Assembly (NCBI GenBank): GCA_030620005.1
Contig: JAUXAJ010000018.1
Span: 1-35,314 of the forward strand
Direction: 5' to 3'
Length of the DNA stretch: 35,314 nt
Origin: Promethearchaeota archaeon
Lineage (GTDB): Archaea > Asgardarchaeota > Lokiarchaeia > Sigynarchaeales > SOKP01
Shown here: positions 25,336 through 32,819 of the stretch, piece by piece
How the letters are laid out: every line of letters begins with the position of its first letter
How positions within the stretch are numbered: the stretch's first letter is position 1
The notes under the pieces: model-generated
What the model was told of the DNA's origin: nothing
The model's input: only the letters and a program-made list of their open reading frames with translations
The model's database searches: none
Program-made: the position numbers and the translations under genes

Positions 25336-25710
25336 ATGGATGAAAATAGATTTAATAAATTAGTTGAGGCGTTAAGAGAACGCGAGGAAATGGAAGAAGT
25401 TTTTCTTTTAGATTTAGATGGAAACATATTGTTTAAATCAGAAGATTTTCCCCTGACTGTTGACGAAGCGAAAAGCATTCTTAAAGCTTGGAAAGAAAAA
25501 GAACCTGCTCTTAATTTTCAAGGTGTTAGGTTTGCCATACTAAAAAACGACGAGATTCAACTTGCAGCAAAGAATATAGCAAACAAAAGAGGAAACGTCG
25601 TTGGTTCAGTTTGTAAGGGAAACGAGGGTGAATATCTCATAGCTCACACGAAGGACGCTGGAATGCTTTTAGAATGGTCAGTTTTTTTGAACAAAGTAGC
25701 TTGGATGTAA
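25336..25710 (+). CDS. profilin-like protein 1
   Basis: 124 residues. Layout follows profilin: N-terminal helix (FNKLVEALRER), strand VFLLDLDGNILFKS, helix TVDEAKSILKAWKEKEPAL, strand pair GVRFAILKNDEIQLAAKN, glycine turn NVVGSV, strand GEYLIAHTK, and a C-terminal helix LLEWSVFLNKVAWM. The succession LDGN, QGVRF.ILKNDE and the GYLIAHT-type strand is much closer to profilin than to roadblock/LC7, the main alternative for a small alpha/beta protein in Asgard archaea. Asgard profilins bind actin and regulate its assembly. Followed 54 nt later by a paralogue in the same orientation. Confidence 0.72.
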   Translation: MDENRFNKLVEALREREEMEEVFLLDLDGNILFKSEDFPLTVDEAKSILKAWKEKEPALNFQGVRFAILKNDEIQLAAKNIANKRGNVVGSVCKGNEGEYLIAHTKDAGMLLEWSVFLNKVAWM

Positions 25711-25764
25711 TCTATTTTAATGAAACTTGGTAAGACATTCTTGTAAGACAATGGTGATTTTGAA

Positions 25765-26148
25765 CTGAATGAGAAGCAATTCAATCGAGCCGTAGAAGAT
25801 TTAAAGGAATACGACGGAATAGATGGCGTTTTTCTATTAAGTTCTGAAGGAGACCTACTTTACAAATCTGGAAACCTTCAACTCAATAGTGAAGAGGCAA
25901 GAAACCTGCTCATGGCTTGGAAAAACAAGGAATCCGCCCTTACTTTTCAAAATTATAGGTATGCGGTCATAAAAAACGACGAAATACAGTTAGCGGCAAA
26001 AAACACGGCAAGAGGAAAAGGAAACATTGCGGGTTCTGTTACCAAGGAAGGAGATTATCTAGTCGTCCACATAAAAGAAAAAACCGAATTGATTTTGTTA
26101 GAATGGTCAATATTCGTTAATAAAATTTGTTTTAAAAGTTCCTTGTAG
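25765..26148 (+). CDS. profilin-like protein 2, near-cognate CTG start
   Basis: 127 residues when read from CTG 25765. About half of the positions match profilin 1, including VFLLSSEGDLLYKS, LLMAWKNKESALTFQNYRYA, VIKNDEIQLAAKNTA and ILLEWSIFVNK, so it is a tandem duplicate. Alignment places the first methionine of profilin 1 exactly on the CTG. GGTG at 25753-25756 is 8 nt before CTG. The only ATG in frame (25720) is followed by TAA. A weak BHB (TTTA/TGAA, bulges ATG and CTG) would splice out 25722-25766 and give ATG-AAT-GAG, an alternative to CTG initiation. The tail ICFKSSL differs from profilin 1. Confidence 0.7.
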   Translation: MNEKQFNRAVEDLKEYDGIDGVFLLSSEGDLLYKSGNLQLNSEEARNLLMAWKNKESALTFQNYRYAVIKNDEIQLAAKNTARGKGNIAGSVTKEGDYLVVHIKEKTELILLEWSIFVNKICFKSSL

Positions 26149-26392
26149 AAGGAAAAACAACACAACATTGTATTCTTATATCGATGAAATTTACTAGGAT
26201 TAACCATTTTTCATGCGAATTATTTTTTAAACTTATTTCTCTTGGATGGATTTCATTATAAAAGTCAATGAATTTTTACAATATATGGACAAAATATAAA
26301 TTTAATCAATTATTACTTCTTTTTAAATAAGTTAAATGAAATTTAAAAAAATAACAAAAAGAATTAATTATTTTTAAGGAGTATGGATTAAA

Positions 26393-27140
26393 ATGTTCCA
26401 ACAAGCTGGTCGCGGTTACGACATGGCAATCACGCAATTTTCACCCGAAGGGCGATTGTTTCAAGTTGAATACGCCATTGAAGCCGTCCGTAGAGGGACG
26501 ACGGCAATTGTATGTAGGAATAAAAATTCGGTTGTCTTTGCTGTTGAGAAGAGAAGTTCTGAACTTCAAGAAACCAATTTAGGTTCAGAAAAGATTTTTA
26601 AAATTGACAACCACATCGGGGTTGCGATCGCTGGCCTAACCGCTGATGCCCGTGTTTTAATTGACAGAGCAAGAGTTCAAGCGCAAGTAAATTTGTTAAA
26701 TTACGACGAAAAGATTTCCGTGAAAGACGCCACATTAAACATTTGCGAATACAAGCAAGCGTTTACCCAAAACTAATTGGAATATCTCCAATTGTAGGTA
26801 AAACGCTGGCGTAAGACCTTTCGGGGTATCACTTTTAATTGCTGGAATTGATTCAAACGGGCCATCATTATATTTAACCGATCCTTCTGGGGCAATGTGG
26901 GGCTATAAAGCCTTTTCGATTGGTTCTGGAGCGAACGAGGTGAGGACCTACTTGGAGGAGCATTATAAAGAGGACATTAATGATGAAGATTTAAAGTTAT
27001 TATCTATAAAAGCTTTGAGTGAAGTAATGGGAGATAAATTAAATAAGAACACGTGTGATATAGCGTTCATATTGAAAGAGGATGTTAACTTTAAACCGTT
27101 AAATTTAGAAGAAAAGGAAGAATTATTAAATAAATTATAA
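26393..27140 (+). CDS. psmA: 20S proteasome alpha subunit, interrupted by 31 nt
   Basis: Exon-like parts 26393-26773 and 26805-27140 encode 238 residues, the usual length. The first has the alpha-specific N-terminus GRGYDMAITQFSPEGRLFQV followed by EYAIEAVRRG, then IAGLTADARVLIDRAR and CEYKQAFTQN. The second continues AGVRPFGVSLLIAGIDSNGP, then YLTDPSGAMWGYKAFSIGSG, and ends in the typical acidic helix. The break falls at a highly conserved spot, with the frame restored only if 31 nt (or 31 plus a multiple of 3) are skipped. Alpha rings gate the 20S core and dock Cdc48 or PAN. First gene before the SBDS-exosome cluster, as in many archaea. Confidence 0.92.
26774..26804 (+). other. 31-nt intervening sequence in psmA
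   Basis: Flanked by AAAAC on both sides (26769-26773 and 26800-26804), so the exact ends can slide by five bases. It starts with in-frame TAA and holds a perfect 7-bp hairpin AATTGGA/TCCAATT (26775-26781, 26787-26793). Exon sequence TTTACC (26762-26767) pairs with GGTAAA (26797-26802), and AGCG with CGCT outside it. Three explanations fit: a relaxed-BHB intron, a translational bypass element (take-off AAC, stop, hairpin, landing AAC), or a disabling insertion. The 5' bulge is larger than the canonical three bases. Confidence 0.7.
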
Positions 27141-27267
27141 CATCCTTAATATTTAGTAAAATATATATTCAAGATAATAACCTTACTTTTTTATCTTATA
27201 ACTCAGGAACATCTTGTGGAAATGGAGCAAAAAGTAAAATTAATCGTAAGAATAGTGAAACTTTAAT

Positions 27268-28059
27268 TTGATAGGTAGGGCAAGAATTAATTTAGGGACA
27301 TGTATCGTTGGGCGTATTGAAAAAGCTGGAAGAACATTCGAAATGTTATTAGATCCTGAAAAGGCATGGGAAGCAAAAAAAATTGTTCGGGAGGAAATCA
27401 ATAGACGATTAAAAGCAGGAAGTAAAAAATCTCGCCTAACAGTTGACGAAATAATTAATAATCCCAAAATTAATTTAGAACTAATATTTGAAAGTTTTAC
27501 AGTATTCGAGGATTTAAAAAGAGGTAAAAAAGCTACTGACGGTGACATGGAAGCTGTTTTCAATACAAAAGACGGAGTTAAAATAGGAGGTCACGTCTTA
27601 CTAGAAGGAGAAATTCAATGGACAAAAACTCAAAGAGATGAAGAAAGTAAAAAGAAATTAAAACAAATCATCACTATCATTAGTAAAAACGCAATAAATC
27701 CACAAAATAAAAAACCCCATCCATATCAAAGGATTGAAAAAGCCATCGAACAAGCAAGAGTGAAGATTGATGTAATGAAAAGCGCGGAAGAACAAGTTGA
27801 CGATGTAGTTAAAAGTATTCGCGCAATAATTCCTATTCGAATGGAACAAGTAGAGATGGCAATCAAAATCCCCTCTTCATTTACGGCAAAAGGATATAAT
27901 ATTGTTGCCCAATACGTGCAAATCAAAAAGGAGGAATGGCAATCCGATGGTTCTTGGGTTTCTGTTGTAAGTCTACCTGCGGGATTGCAGATGGAATTAA
28001 TTGATAAACTAAATAAATTAACTCATGGGCGAGTTCAAATCAAACTCAAGAAATCCTAA
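27268..28059 (+). CDS. ribosome maturation protein SBDS/Sdo1
   Basis: 263 residues from TTG 27268. The N-terminal FYSH domain (CIVGRIEKAGRTFEMLLDPE), middle helical domain with ISKNAINPQNKKPHPYQRIE (the family's N-x-I-x-P...PHP signature) and C-terminal ferredoxin-like domain (IPIRMEQVEMAIKIPSSFTA; EEWQSDGSW) are complete. SBDS with EF-2-like GTPase releases aIF6 from the large subunit. The start is uncertain: TTG 27268 gives an N-terminus slightly longer than usual, and ATT 27286 after AGGTAGGG would fit the family better. The ATG at 27222 is in another frame. Conserved neighbour of psmA and the exosome genes. Confidence 0.93.
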   Translation: MIGRARINLGTCIVGRIEKAGRTFEMLLDPEKAWEAKKIVREEINRRLKAGSKKSRLTVDEIINNPKINLELIFESFTVFEDLKRGKKATDGDMEAVFNTKDGVKIGGHVLLEGEIQWTKTQRDEESKKKLKQIITIISKNAINPQNKKPHPYQRIEKAIEQARVKIDVMKSAEEQVDDVVKSIRAIIPIRMEQVEMAIKIPSSFTAKGYNIVAQYVQIKKEEWQSDGSWVSVVSLPAGLQMELIDKLNKLTHGRVQIKLKKS

Positions 28060-28149
28060 CCCAAAAATTATAGATAATTCTTTTTAAATGTATTTTTTTA
28101 AATGGTTTAGGTTAAAAAATAATTTATATGAGAGCGTGATAATATATAA

Positions 28150-28947
28150 ATGGAAAATGATGAAGAACAAGAAATACTTGATGAAGAAGTAGATGAAGTT
28201 TTTGAAAATGAAGAAATTTCGAGAGATATAGTTGTACCTGGAGAAGTATTAACAGATGATATTGAAAATTTTTTACCTGGAAGAGGAGCAATATTAAACA
28301 AAAAGAAAAAAAAAATTATTTCGCTAAATATTGGTCTAAAACAAATCTCAAGAAACTACGTGAATGTAATTCCTTTAAGAGGATTTTATACTCCTCGACC
28401 TGGAGATAAGGTCATTGCCTTAATTGTAGAAAAAAATCCCGTTAAATACAAGTGTGATATTAACGCAAAAGATTTTGGGCAATTAAAACCTAAAAACACC
28501 ATACAAAAGGAAAGAACCCGACACTTTAGGGGTAGTAGAGGTGGCAATTATTCTCGCGGCGATGAAAACACGGATAAATATGATATTGGAGATATTTTAA
28601 TTGTAAAAGTTCTTTCGGCAAATCGTTTAAATAAGCCTGAGTTAACCACGGTTGGCAAATATCTAGGTAAAAAAATGGGAGGAATTGTTATTACCATCGA
28701 TGCAACTAAAATTCCACGAGTAATCGGGAGAGCAGGTTCTATGATTAAGATGTTAAAGAAATTAACCAATTGCAATATATTTGTAACTCAAAACGGTCGA
28801 ATTTGGATTAAGGGTAATGACATTATTCACGAGCGCTTGTTGATTGAAGCGATCTATAAAATAGAAGAAGAATCTCATACGGTGGGCTTAACCGATAGGA
28901 TCCAGGAATTTTTAATAAAAGAAAAAGAAAAAAGAGGTATTCAATAA
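28150..28947 (+). CDS. rrp4: exosome RNA-binding subunit Rrp4
   Basis: 265 residues. Acidic N-terminal tail (about 30 residues rich in D and E), N-terminal domain with IVVPGEVLTD and LPGRGA, an S1-like barrel, and a KH domain with the GxxG loop in IPRVIGRAGSMIKMLKKL. The S1 region carries an insertion of about 30 residues rich in R, G and S (HFRGSRGGNYSRGD), longer than in typical archaeal Rrp4 and likely a flexible RNA-contacting loop. Caps the Rrp41-Rrp42 ring and feeds RNA into it. Its TAA and the ATG of rrp41 are adjacent, with no gap. Confidence 0.95.
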   Translation: MENDEEQEILDEEVDEVFENEEISRDIVVPGEVLTDDIENFLPGRGAILNKKKKKIISLNIGLKQISRNYVNVIPLRGFYTPRPGDKVIALIVEKNPVKYKCDINAKDFGQLKPKNTIQKERTRHFRGSRGGNYSRGDENTDKYDIGDILIVKVLSANRLNKPELTTVGKYLGKKMGGIVITIDATKIPRVIGRAGSMIKMLKKLTNCNIFVTQNGRIWIKGNDIIHERLLIEAIYKIEEESHTVGLTDRIQEFLIKEKEKRGIQ

Positions 28948-29733
28948 ATGACATTGTTAATAAAAGACGAATATCCCGAGAAACTATTTCGGGAAGATGG
29001 GAAACGACTTGACGGTCGTGATAAATTCGATTTAAGACCCATAAAAATGGATGTAGGCGTCATTAAAAACGCTGATGGGAGCGCTTATTTAGAATGGGGA
29101 AATAACAAAGTGTTTTGCGCTGTCTATGGGCCACGAGAAGTTCATCCTCAGCATTTGGCTAAACCTGATAGAGGCATACTAAGAGTATTTTATCGAATGG
29201 CTACTTTTTCAGTGTTTGAAAGAAAAAGACCGGCACCTGGGCGACGCGAAAAAGAAATCTCCATGATTATTGCTGATTGTATAGAACCCGTCCTATTCTT
29301 GGAATTATATCCTGGTTCCAGCTTCGAAGTATTTATTGAAGTAATAGACGCTGACGGAGGGACTCGATGTGCGAGTACCGTGGTAGCTGCCTTAGCTCTA
29401 GCTGATGCAGGAATTCCTATGAAAAGTTTAGTTACTAGCGTTGCAGTGGGAAAAATAGACGGAGAATTAGTAGTAGATCTGTCAGGAATTGAAGATAAGG
29501 CTGGAGATGCTGATTTACCGTGTGCAATTACTTGGTTTAACGATGAAATTTCATTATTACAGTTTGACGGCGACATAAATTTAGAAGAAATGAATAAATG
29601 CTTAGAACTTGCTAAAGAAGCATTAATAAAGATCCATGAAATGCAAGTAGACGCTTTGAAAAGTAAATATCTTGAAATTAAAGAAGAGAATATTAAAAAG
29701 ATGGAAGATATTAACAAAGAAGGAGAGAATTAA
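28948..29733 (+). CDS. rrp41: exosome catalytic subunit Rrp41
   Basis: 261 residues, RNase PH fold. GKRLDGRDKFDLRPIKMDVG at the start, RRFRNA-site arginines in RKRPAPGRREKEIS, the phosphate-binding region DADGGTRCASTVVAALALAD and the catalytic aspartates in EDKAGDADLPCA all match the active subunit of the archaeal exosome, which degrades or tails RNA 3' to 5' using phosphate. Acidic/lysine-rich C-terminal extension. It follows rrp4 directly and lies 2 nt before rrp42, a tight operon. Confidence 0.97.
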   Translation: MTLLIKDEYPEKLFREDGKRLDGRDKFDLRPIKMDVGVIKNADGSAYLEWGNNKVFCAVYGPREVHPQHLAKPDRGILRVFYRMATFSVFERKRPAPGRREKEISMIIADCIEPVLFLELYPGSSFEVFIEVIDADGGTRCASTVVAALALADAGIPMKSLVTSVAVGKIDGELVVDLSGIEDKAGDADLPCAITWFNDEISLLQFDGDINLEEMNKCLELAKEALIKIHEMQVDALKSKYLEIKEENIKKMEDINKEGEN

Positions 29734-29735
29734 AG

Positions 29736-30566
29736 ATGATGGATATTAATCGAATTATTTCTACAATAGAACGAGATTATATATTGAAGAATTTAAAAAA
29801 TGAAGAAAGAATTGACGGGAGAGGATTATGGGATTATCGCGAAATAAAAATCGAGCATGACACGGTTAAATCGGCAGAAGGTTCGTGTGACATTATTTTA
29901 GGAGATACAAGAATTATTACTGGAGTTAAATACGAAATAGGGACTCCTTTTCCTGATACACCAGATAAAGGCGTTTGCACAATAATGGCAGAGTTATTAC
30001 CTTTAGCATCACCATTATTTGAGAGAGGGCCGCCAGGCAAACAATCAATTGAATTGGCTCGAGTGGTAGATCGTGGAATACGCCACGCTGATTGCGTCCA
30101 AACTGAGAAACTCTGCATTAAAGAAGAGAAAGCGGTATATATTCTATTTGTAGATATGTATGTCTTGAATTACGGTGGAAATTTAATTGATGCAGGAGGC
30201 ATTAGCGCTTTAACTTCGTTAATTTCAGCACACATTCCTGAAGGAAAGTGGAGTGAAGATGGTGAAGTCAAATGGACCGGAGGATATTTAACTGGGAAGG
30301 ATATCGTGAACGAATTACCCCTTGTTATAACGTACGGCAAAGTTGATGATGTAATTTTTATAGACCCTAATCTTCCAGAAGAATTAGTAAGCGATGGAAA
30401 AATTTCAATCTCAATAACCGAAAATAATATAACTTCAATCCAAAAAAGTGGCGTTACAACGTTTTCAATTGACGAAATCAAAATGTTGCTAAAAAAAACC
30501 ATGGAAATTGGAAGGCAAAGGAGAAAAGAATTAAATCTATTTCAATACCTAGCTAATGTGGAATAA
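29736..30566 (+). CDS. rrp42: exosome subunit Rrp42
   Basis: 276 residues, RNase PH fold without the catalytic aspartates: RIDGRGLWDYREIKIE, then GSCDIILGDTRIITGVKYEI, the RNA-contacting ELARVVDRGIRHADCV, and DAGGISALTSLISA where Rrp41 has the DGGT motif. It forms the heterohexameric ring with Rrp41. GGAGAG precedes ATG at a suitable distance; a second ATG follows directly. Ends the exosome block; the next gene is on the opposite strand. Confidence 0.96.
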   Translation: MMDINRIISTIERDYILKNLKNEERIDGRGLWDYREIKIEHDTVKSAEGSCDIILGDTRIITGVKYEIGTPFPDTPDKGVCTIMAELLPLASPLFERGPPGKQSIELARVVDRGIRHADCVQTEKLCIKEEKAVYILFVDMYVLNYGGNLIDAGGISALTSLISAHIPEGKWSEDGEVKWTGGYLTGKDIVNELPLVITYGKVDDVIFIDPNLPEELVSDGKISISITENNITSIQKSGVTTFSIDEIKMLLKKTMEIGRQRRKELNLFQYLANVE

Positions 30567-30687
30567 TTTTTTTTGAAAACTAATTATTTTGTTATTTTTT
30601 TTTACACAGTTTTTTAATAATTCTAGAGAGAAAAAGAGAAAAAAAAGATAATAAATGGAAATTTAACTTTAAGGGAACTCCTTTTCA

Positions 30688-31248
30688 CTACTCGCTTTCA
30701 TATTCAGGCGCGTCGTATTTTGTAGGAACCACTCTGTCAAACTCCTCCAATATGACATCTCTTGCCTGGTGCCAATAAGCAGTAATTCGATTTCTTGCTT
30801 TCTCTGGATTTTTAAACTTTAGAGTGTCTCTTATCTTATCGAACTCGGAAAAAATCGCTTTTATAGACTCTACAGGATAAAATCCAGAAATATTTTTAAA
30901 CAACATTCGGAGATGGTCTATTGAAGTCGATAATGCCAGGACTACTTCTTTGAAATCTTGTTCATCTGGATTTTTAAGGTACGTGTATTCTATCGCTAAT
31001 CTACCAGATTTAACAACTTTTGGCCAAATTCTTTGAAGAGCTTTAATGTAACTCGTTCTTCTTTGAAACCCTGAAGTTAACAAAGCGGCAGGAATGGCTA
31101 CTATGAAAGGAATAAGGCTTATATATTTTTCTAAGATCCAACTTTGAGTTTCGGATACATATATTAAGAAATAAAGCCCAAAAATGATAGCCACAGCATA
31201 AACTAAAACAACCGTCCAAACTAATCGAGTTAGACTTTTCTTTTTCAC
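30688..31248 (-). CDS. unknown protein with two N-terminal membrane helices
   Basis: 186 residues. Two hydrophobic helices (about 8-30, WTVVLVYAVAIIFGLYFLIY, and 43-60, LIPFIVAIPAALLTSGF) are followed by a cytoplasmic helical domain with many charged residues (SYIKALQRIWPKVVKSGRL and later EEFDRVVPTKYDAPEYESE). No motif I recognise. It interrupts the plus-strand cluster between rrp42 and eL43, where other archaea have only ribosome-related genes, so it is probably an independent insertion in this lineage. Confidence 0.75.
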   Translation of the reverse strand: MKKKSLTRLVWTVVLVYAVAIIFGLYFLIYVSETQSWILEKYISLIPFIVAIPAALLTSGFQRRTSYIKALQRIWPKVVKSGRLAIEYTYLKNPDEQDFKEVVLALSTSIDHLRMLFKNISGFYPVESIKAIFSEFDKIRDTLKFKNPEKARNRITAYWHQARDVILEEFDRVVPTKYDAPEYESE

Positions 31249-31471
31249 AACACATCACTTTTTTTAATTCAACCACATTTGGATTTACAATCATTCATGG
31301 TCATGATTGAAATTACTTTTATTGAAGAAAATAAAAAATATAAATATTTGGGATTTTAAAACCGGATTTTTTTAAAAATATGAAATTAATCTTTATTTCG
31401 TAAAATTAATTTATTCTTAAACATTAAACATTCATAAGTATAAATTAAATAGGTTCAAATTATATTTACTG

Positions 31472-31762
31472 ATGATTTCAATCGGGAAAAAAACTTCTCT
31501 GGATGCTCGGTTTGGGGCCAGATATGGTGCCCAGACAAGAAAGAAGTGGAGGCTAATCATGGAGAAAGAAAAGGGTGTTATTAAATGTCCTCGGTGTGAA
31601 ACTAAAGGTTCTATCAATAGAGTCTCCGTGGGGATTTGGCACTGTAGGAAATGCAATGCACGATTTACCGGTGGTGCTTATTACATAGATACTTCTCGAG
31701 GTGCCGAGTCATTTAGAGTTGCTAAGCGAAGGCAGCGAGAATTAGAAGCAATAGAAGAATAA
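31472..31762 (+). CDS. rpl37ae: large ribosomal subunit protein eL43 (L37Ae)
   Basis: 96 residues. The basic N-terminus ARFGARYGAQTRKKW and a zinc ribbon with C39, C42, C58 and C61 (KCPRCETKG, WHCRKCNARFTGGAY) are diagnostic. Family members bind 23S rRNA. TAATG overlap with pcc1 (the stop codon shares its last base with the next start), so translation is coupled. Confidence 0.96.
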   Translation: MISIGKKTSLDARFGARYGAQTRKKWRLIMEKEKGVIKCPRCETKGSINRVSVGIWHCRKCNARFTGGAYYIDTSRGAESFRVAKRRQRELEAIEE

Positions 31763-32082
31763 TGAGTCGTAATAACTATTATTTGATAAAATCAACCGTG
31801 GAACTTCAATTTAACAATTCTGAACTGTGCGAAATTTCTCATAACTCTTTTTTACCAGAATTTGACAAATTACAAACAAGAAGATCAAAGGTATCCATGG
31901 AAAAGACGGAGGATATCTTAACTTTTCACATTGAAAGCACGGATATTACGGCTTTCCGGGCATCTATTAATGAAATTATAGGTTTAGGGAAAATAATTGA
32001 AGGAATTTTAGAAATTTGCCGGGGGAACGATGAGTTTGAAGAGTGGTCAAGGTACAAGAACGGTAGCAAGCGGAGCAATTGA
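31762..32082 (+). CDS. pcc1: KEOPS complex subunit Pcc1
   Basis: 106 residues. The fold ends in the conserved segment DITAFRASINEIIGLGKIIE, typical of archaeal Pcc1, the small dimeric subunit that binds tRNA and stimulates Kae1 in N6-threonylcarbamoyl-adenosine 37 synthesis. It has a slightly longer acidic/basic tail. Located between eL43 and prefoldin beta as in many archaeal genomes. Confidence 0.9.
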   Translation: MSRNNYYLIKSTVELQFNNSELCEISHNSFLPEFDKLQTRRSKVSMEKTEDILTFHIESTDITAFRASINEIIGLGKIIEGILEICRGNDEFEEWSRYKNGSKRSN

Positions 32083-32206
32083 AGACTATAATTTAACTCT
32101 ATTTGCTCTTTATTTCGCATTTTAATGAAAAAAAAGGAAAGTTTTAGAAAATTTCATATTCTCTTATTCATTTTATAGTTCAAAAATATGAAATGTGATT
32201 TTTTTT

Positions 32207-32569
32207 ATGGGAATTAATTTAGAGAGCCTGGATCCCGAACTTAGGAAGAAAATTTTAAATCTAAACAATCTACAACAATCGTTAGAATTTTTAACCAGCC
32301 AAAAAATGCATTTAGAGTCTTCATTCAGGGAATGTGAGCTTGCTATTAGCGAGTTAGAAAAGATCAGCGACGATACTACCGTATATAAGTCAATTGGTGG
32401 GATCATGGTAAAAAGCGAAAAAAGAAAACTTCTCGACGAGAAAAAAAGCCTAAAAGTTACGCTGGAGATGAGGTTAAAAACAATCAAATCGAAGGAGTCC
32501 ATAGTAACTACACAAATTGACACGATGCGAAAGTCTGTCCAAGCGGATTTGCAAAGTAATCAATCTTAA
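32207..32569 (+). CDS. pfdB: prefoldin beta subunit
   Basis: 120 residues from ATG 32207 (MGINLESLDPELRKKILNL); an in-frame GTG at 32195 would add four hydrophobic residues. GTG 9 nt upstream of ATG acts as the ribosome-binding site. Two long coiled-coil helices flank a beta hairpin region (VYKSIGGIMVKSEKRKLLDE), the signature of prefoldin beta. It forms the jellyfish-shaped holdase with the alpha subunit and delivers proteins to the thermosome. Confidence 0.94.
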   Translation: MGINLESLDPELRKKILNLNNLQQSLEFLTSQKMHLESSFRECELAISELEKISDDTTVYKSIGGIMVKSEKRKLLDEKKSLKVTLEMRLKTIKSKESIVTTQIDTMRKSVQADLQSNQS

Positions 32570-32652
32570 ACGTGGTAACTTTCCTTATCGTTGATTTTTT
32601 CGTTGGATTTTTTATTAATAAACTCTTTCAATGATAATTGATCCTTCATCAT
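32566..32652 (-). CDS. possible 28-residue small protein
   Basis: Reads MMKDQLSLKEFINKKSNEK and ends DKESYHV, in the 250-nt gap after prefoldin beta and overlapping its stop by 4 nt on the other strand. The composition is protein-like but the frame is short, there is no clear ribosome-binding site, and I recognise no family. Confidence 0.2.
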   Translation of the reverse strand: MMKDQLSLKEFINKKSNEKINDKESYHV

Positions 32653-32819
32653 GAATTCAAAAGAAAAAAAATATCTGCATGATTTTGTTTTTAGAAAAAA
32701 ACAAGCAAATTATTATGTTTTTTAACATTACAACACATAACGAGTGAATAAATGTATAGATGTTGGATTTAATAAACTCGCTTCAAGCCGATTTGTAAAT
32801 TAGAGATCTTAGATGATTC

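Noticed and set aside
27222..27266. ATG 27222 as the start of SBDS, joined by an intron to the main frame.
   Set aside because: It is out of frame, and joining at the shared AATTAAT sequence gives a stop; no BHB of the right length was found.
29190..29717. Long minus-strand open frame opposite rrp41 and similar frames opposite cdc48 and rrp42.
   Set aside because: They lie wholly within highly conserved genes on the other strand and have no family features; shadows of the real coding frame.
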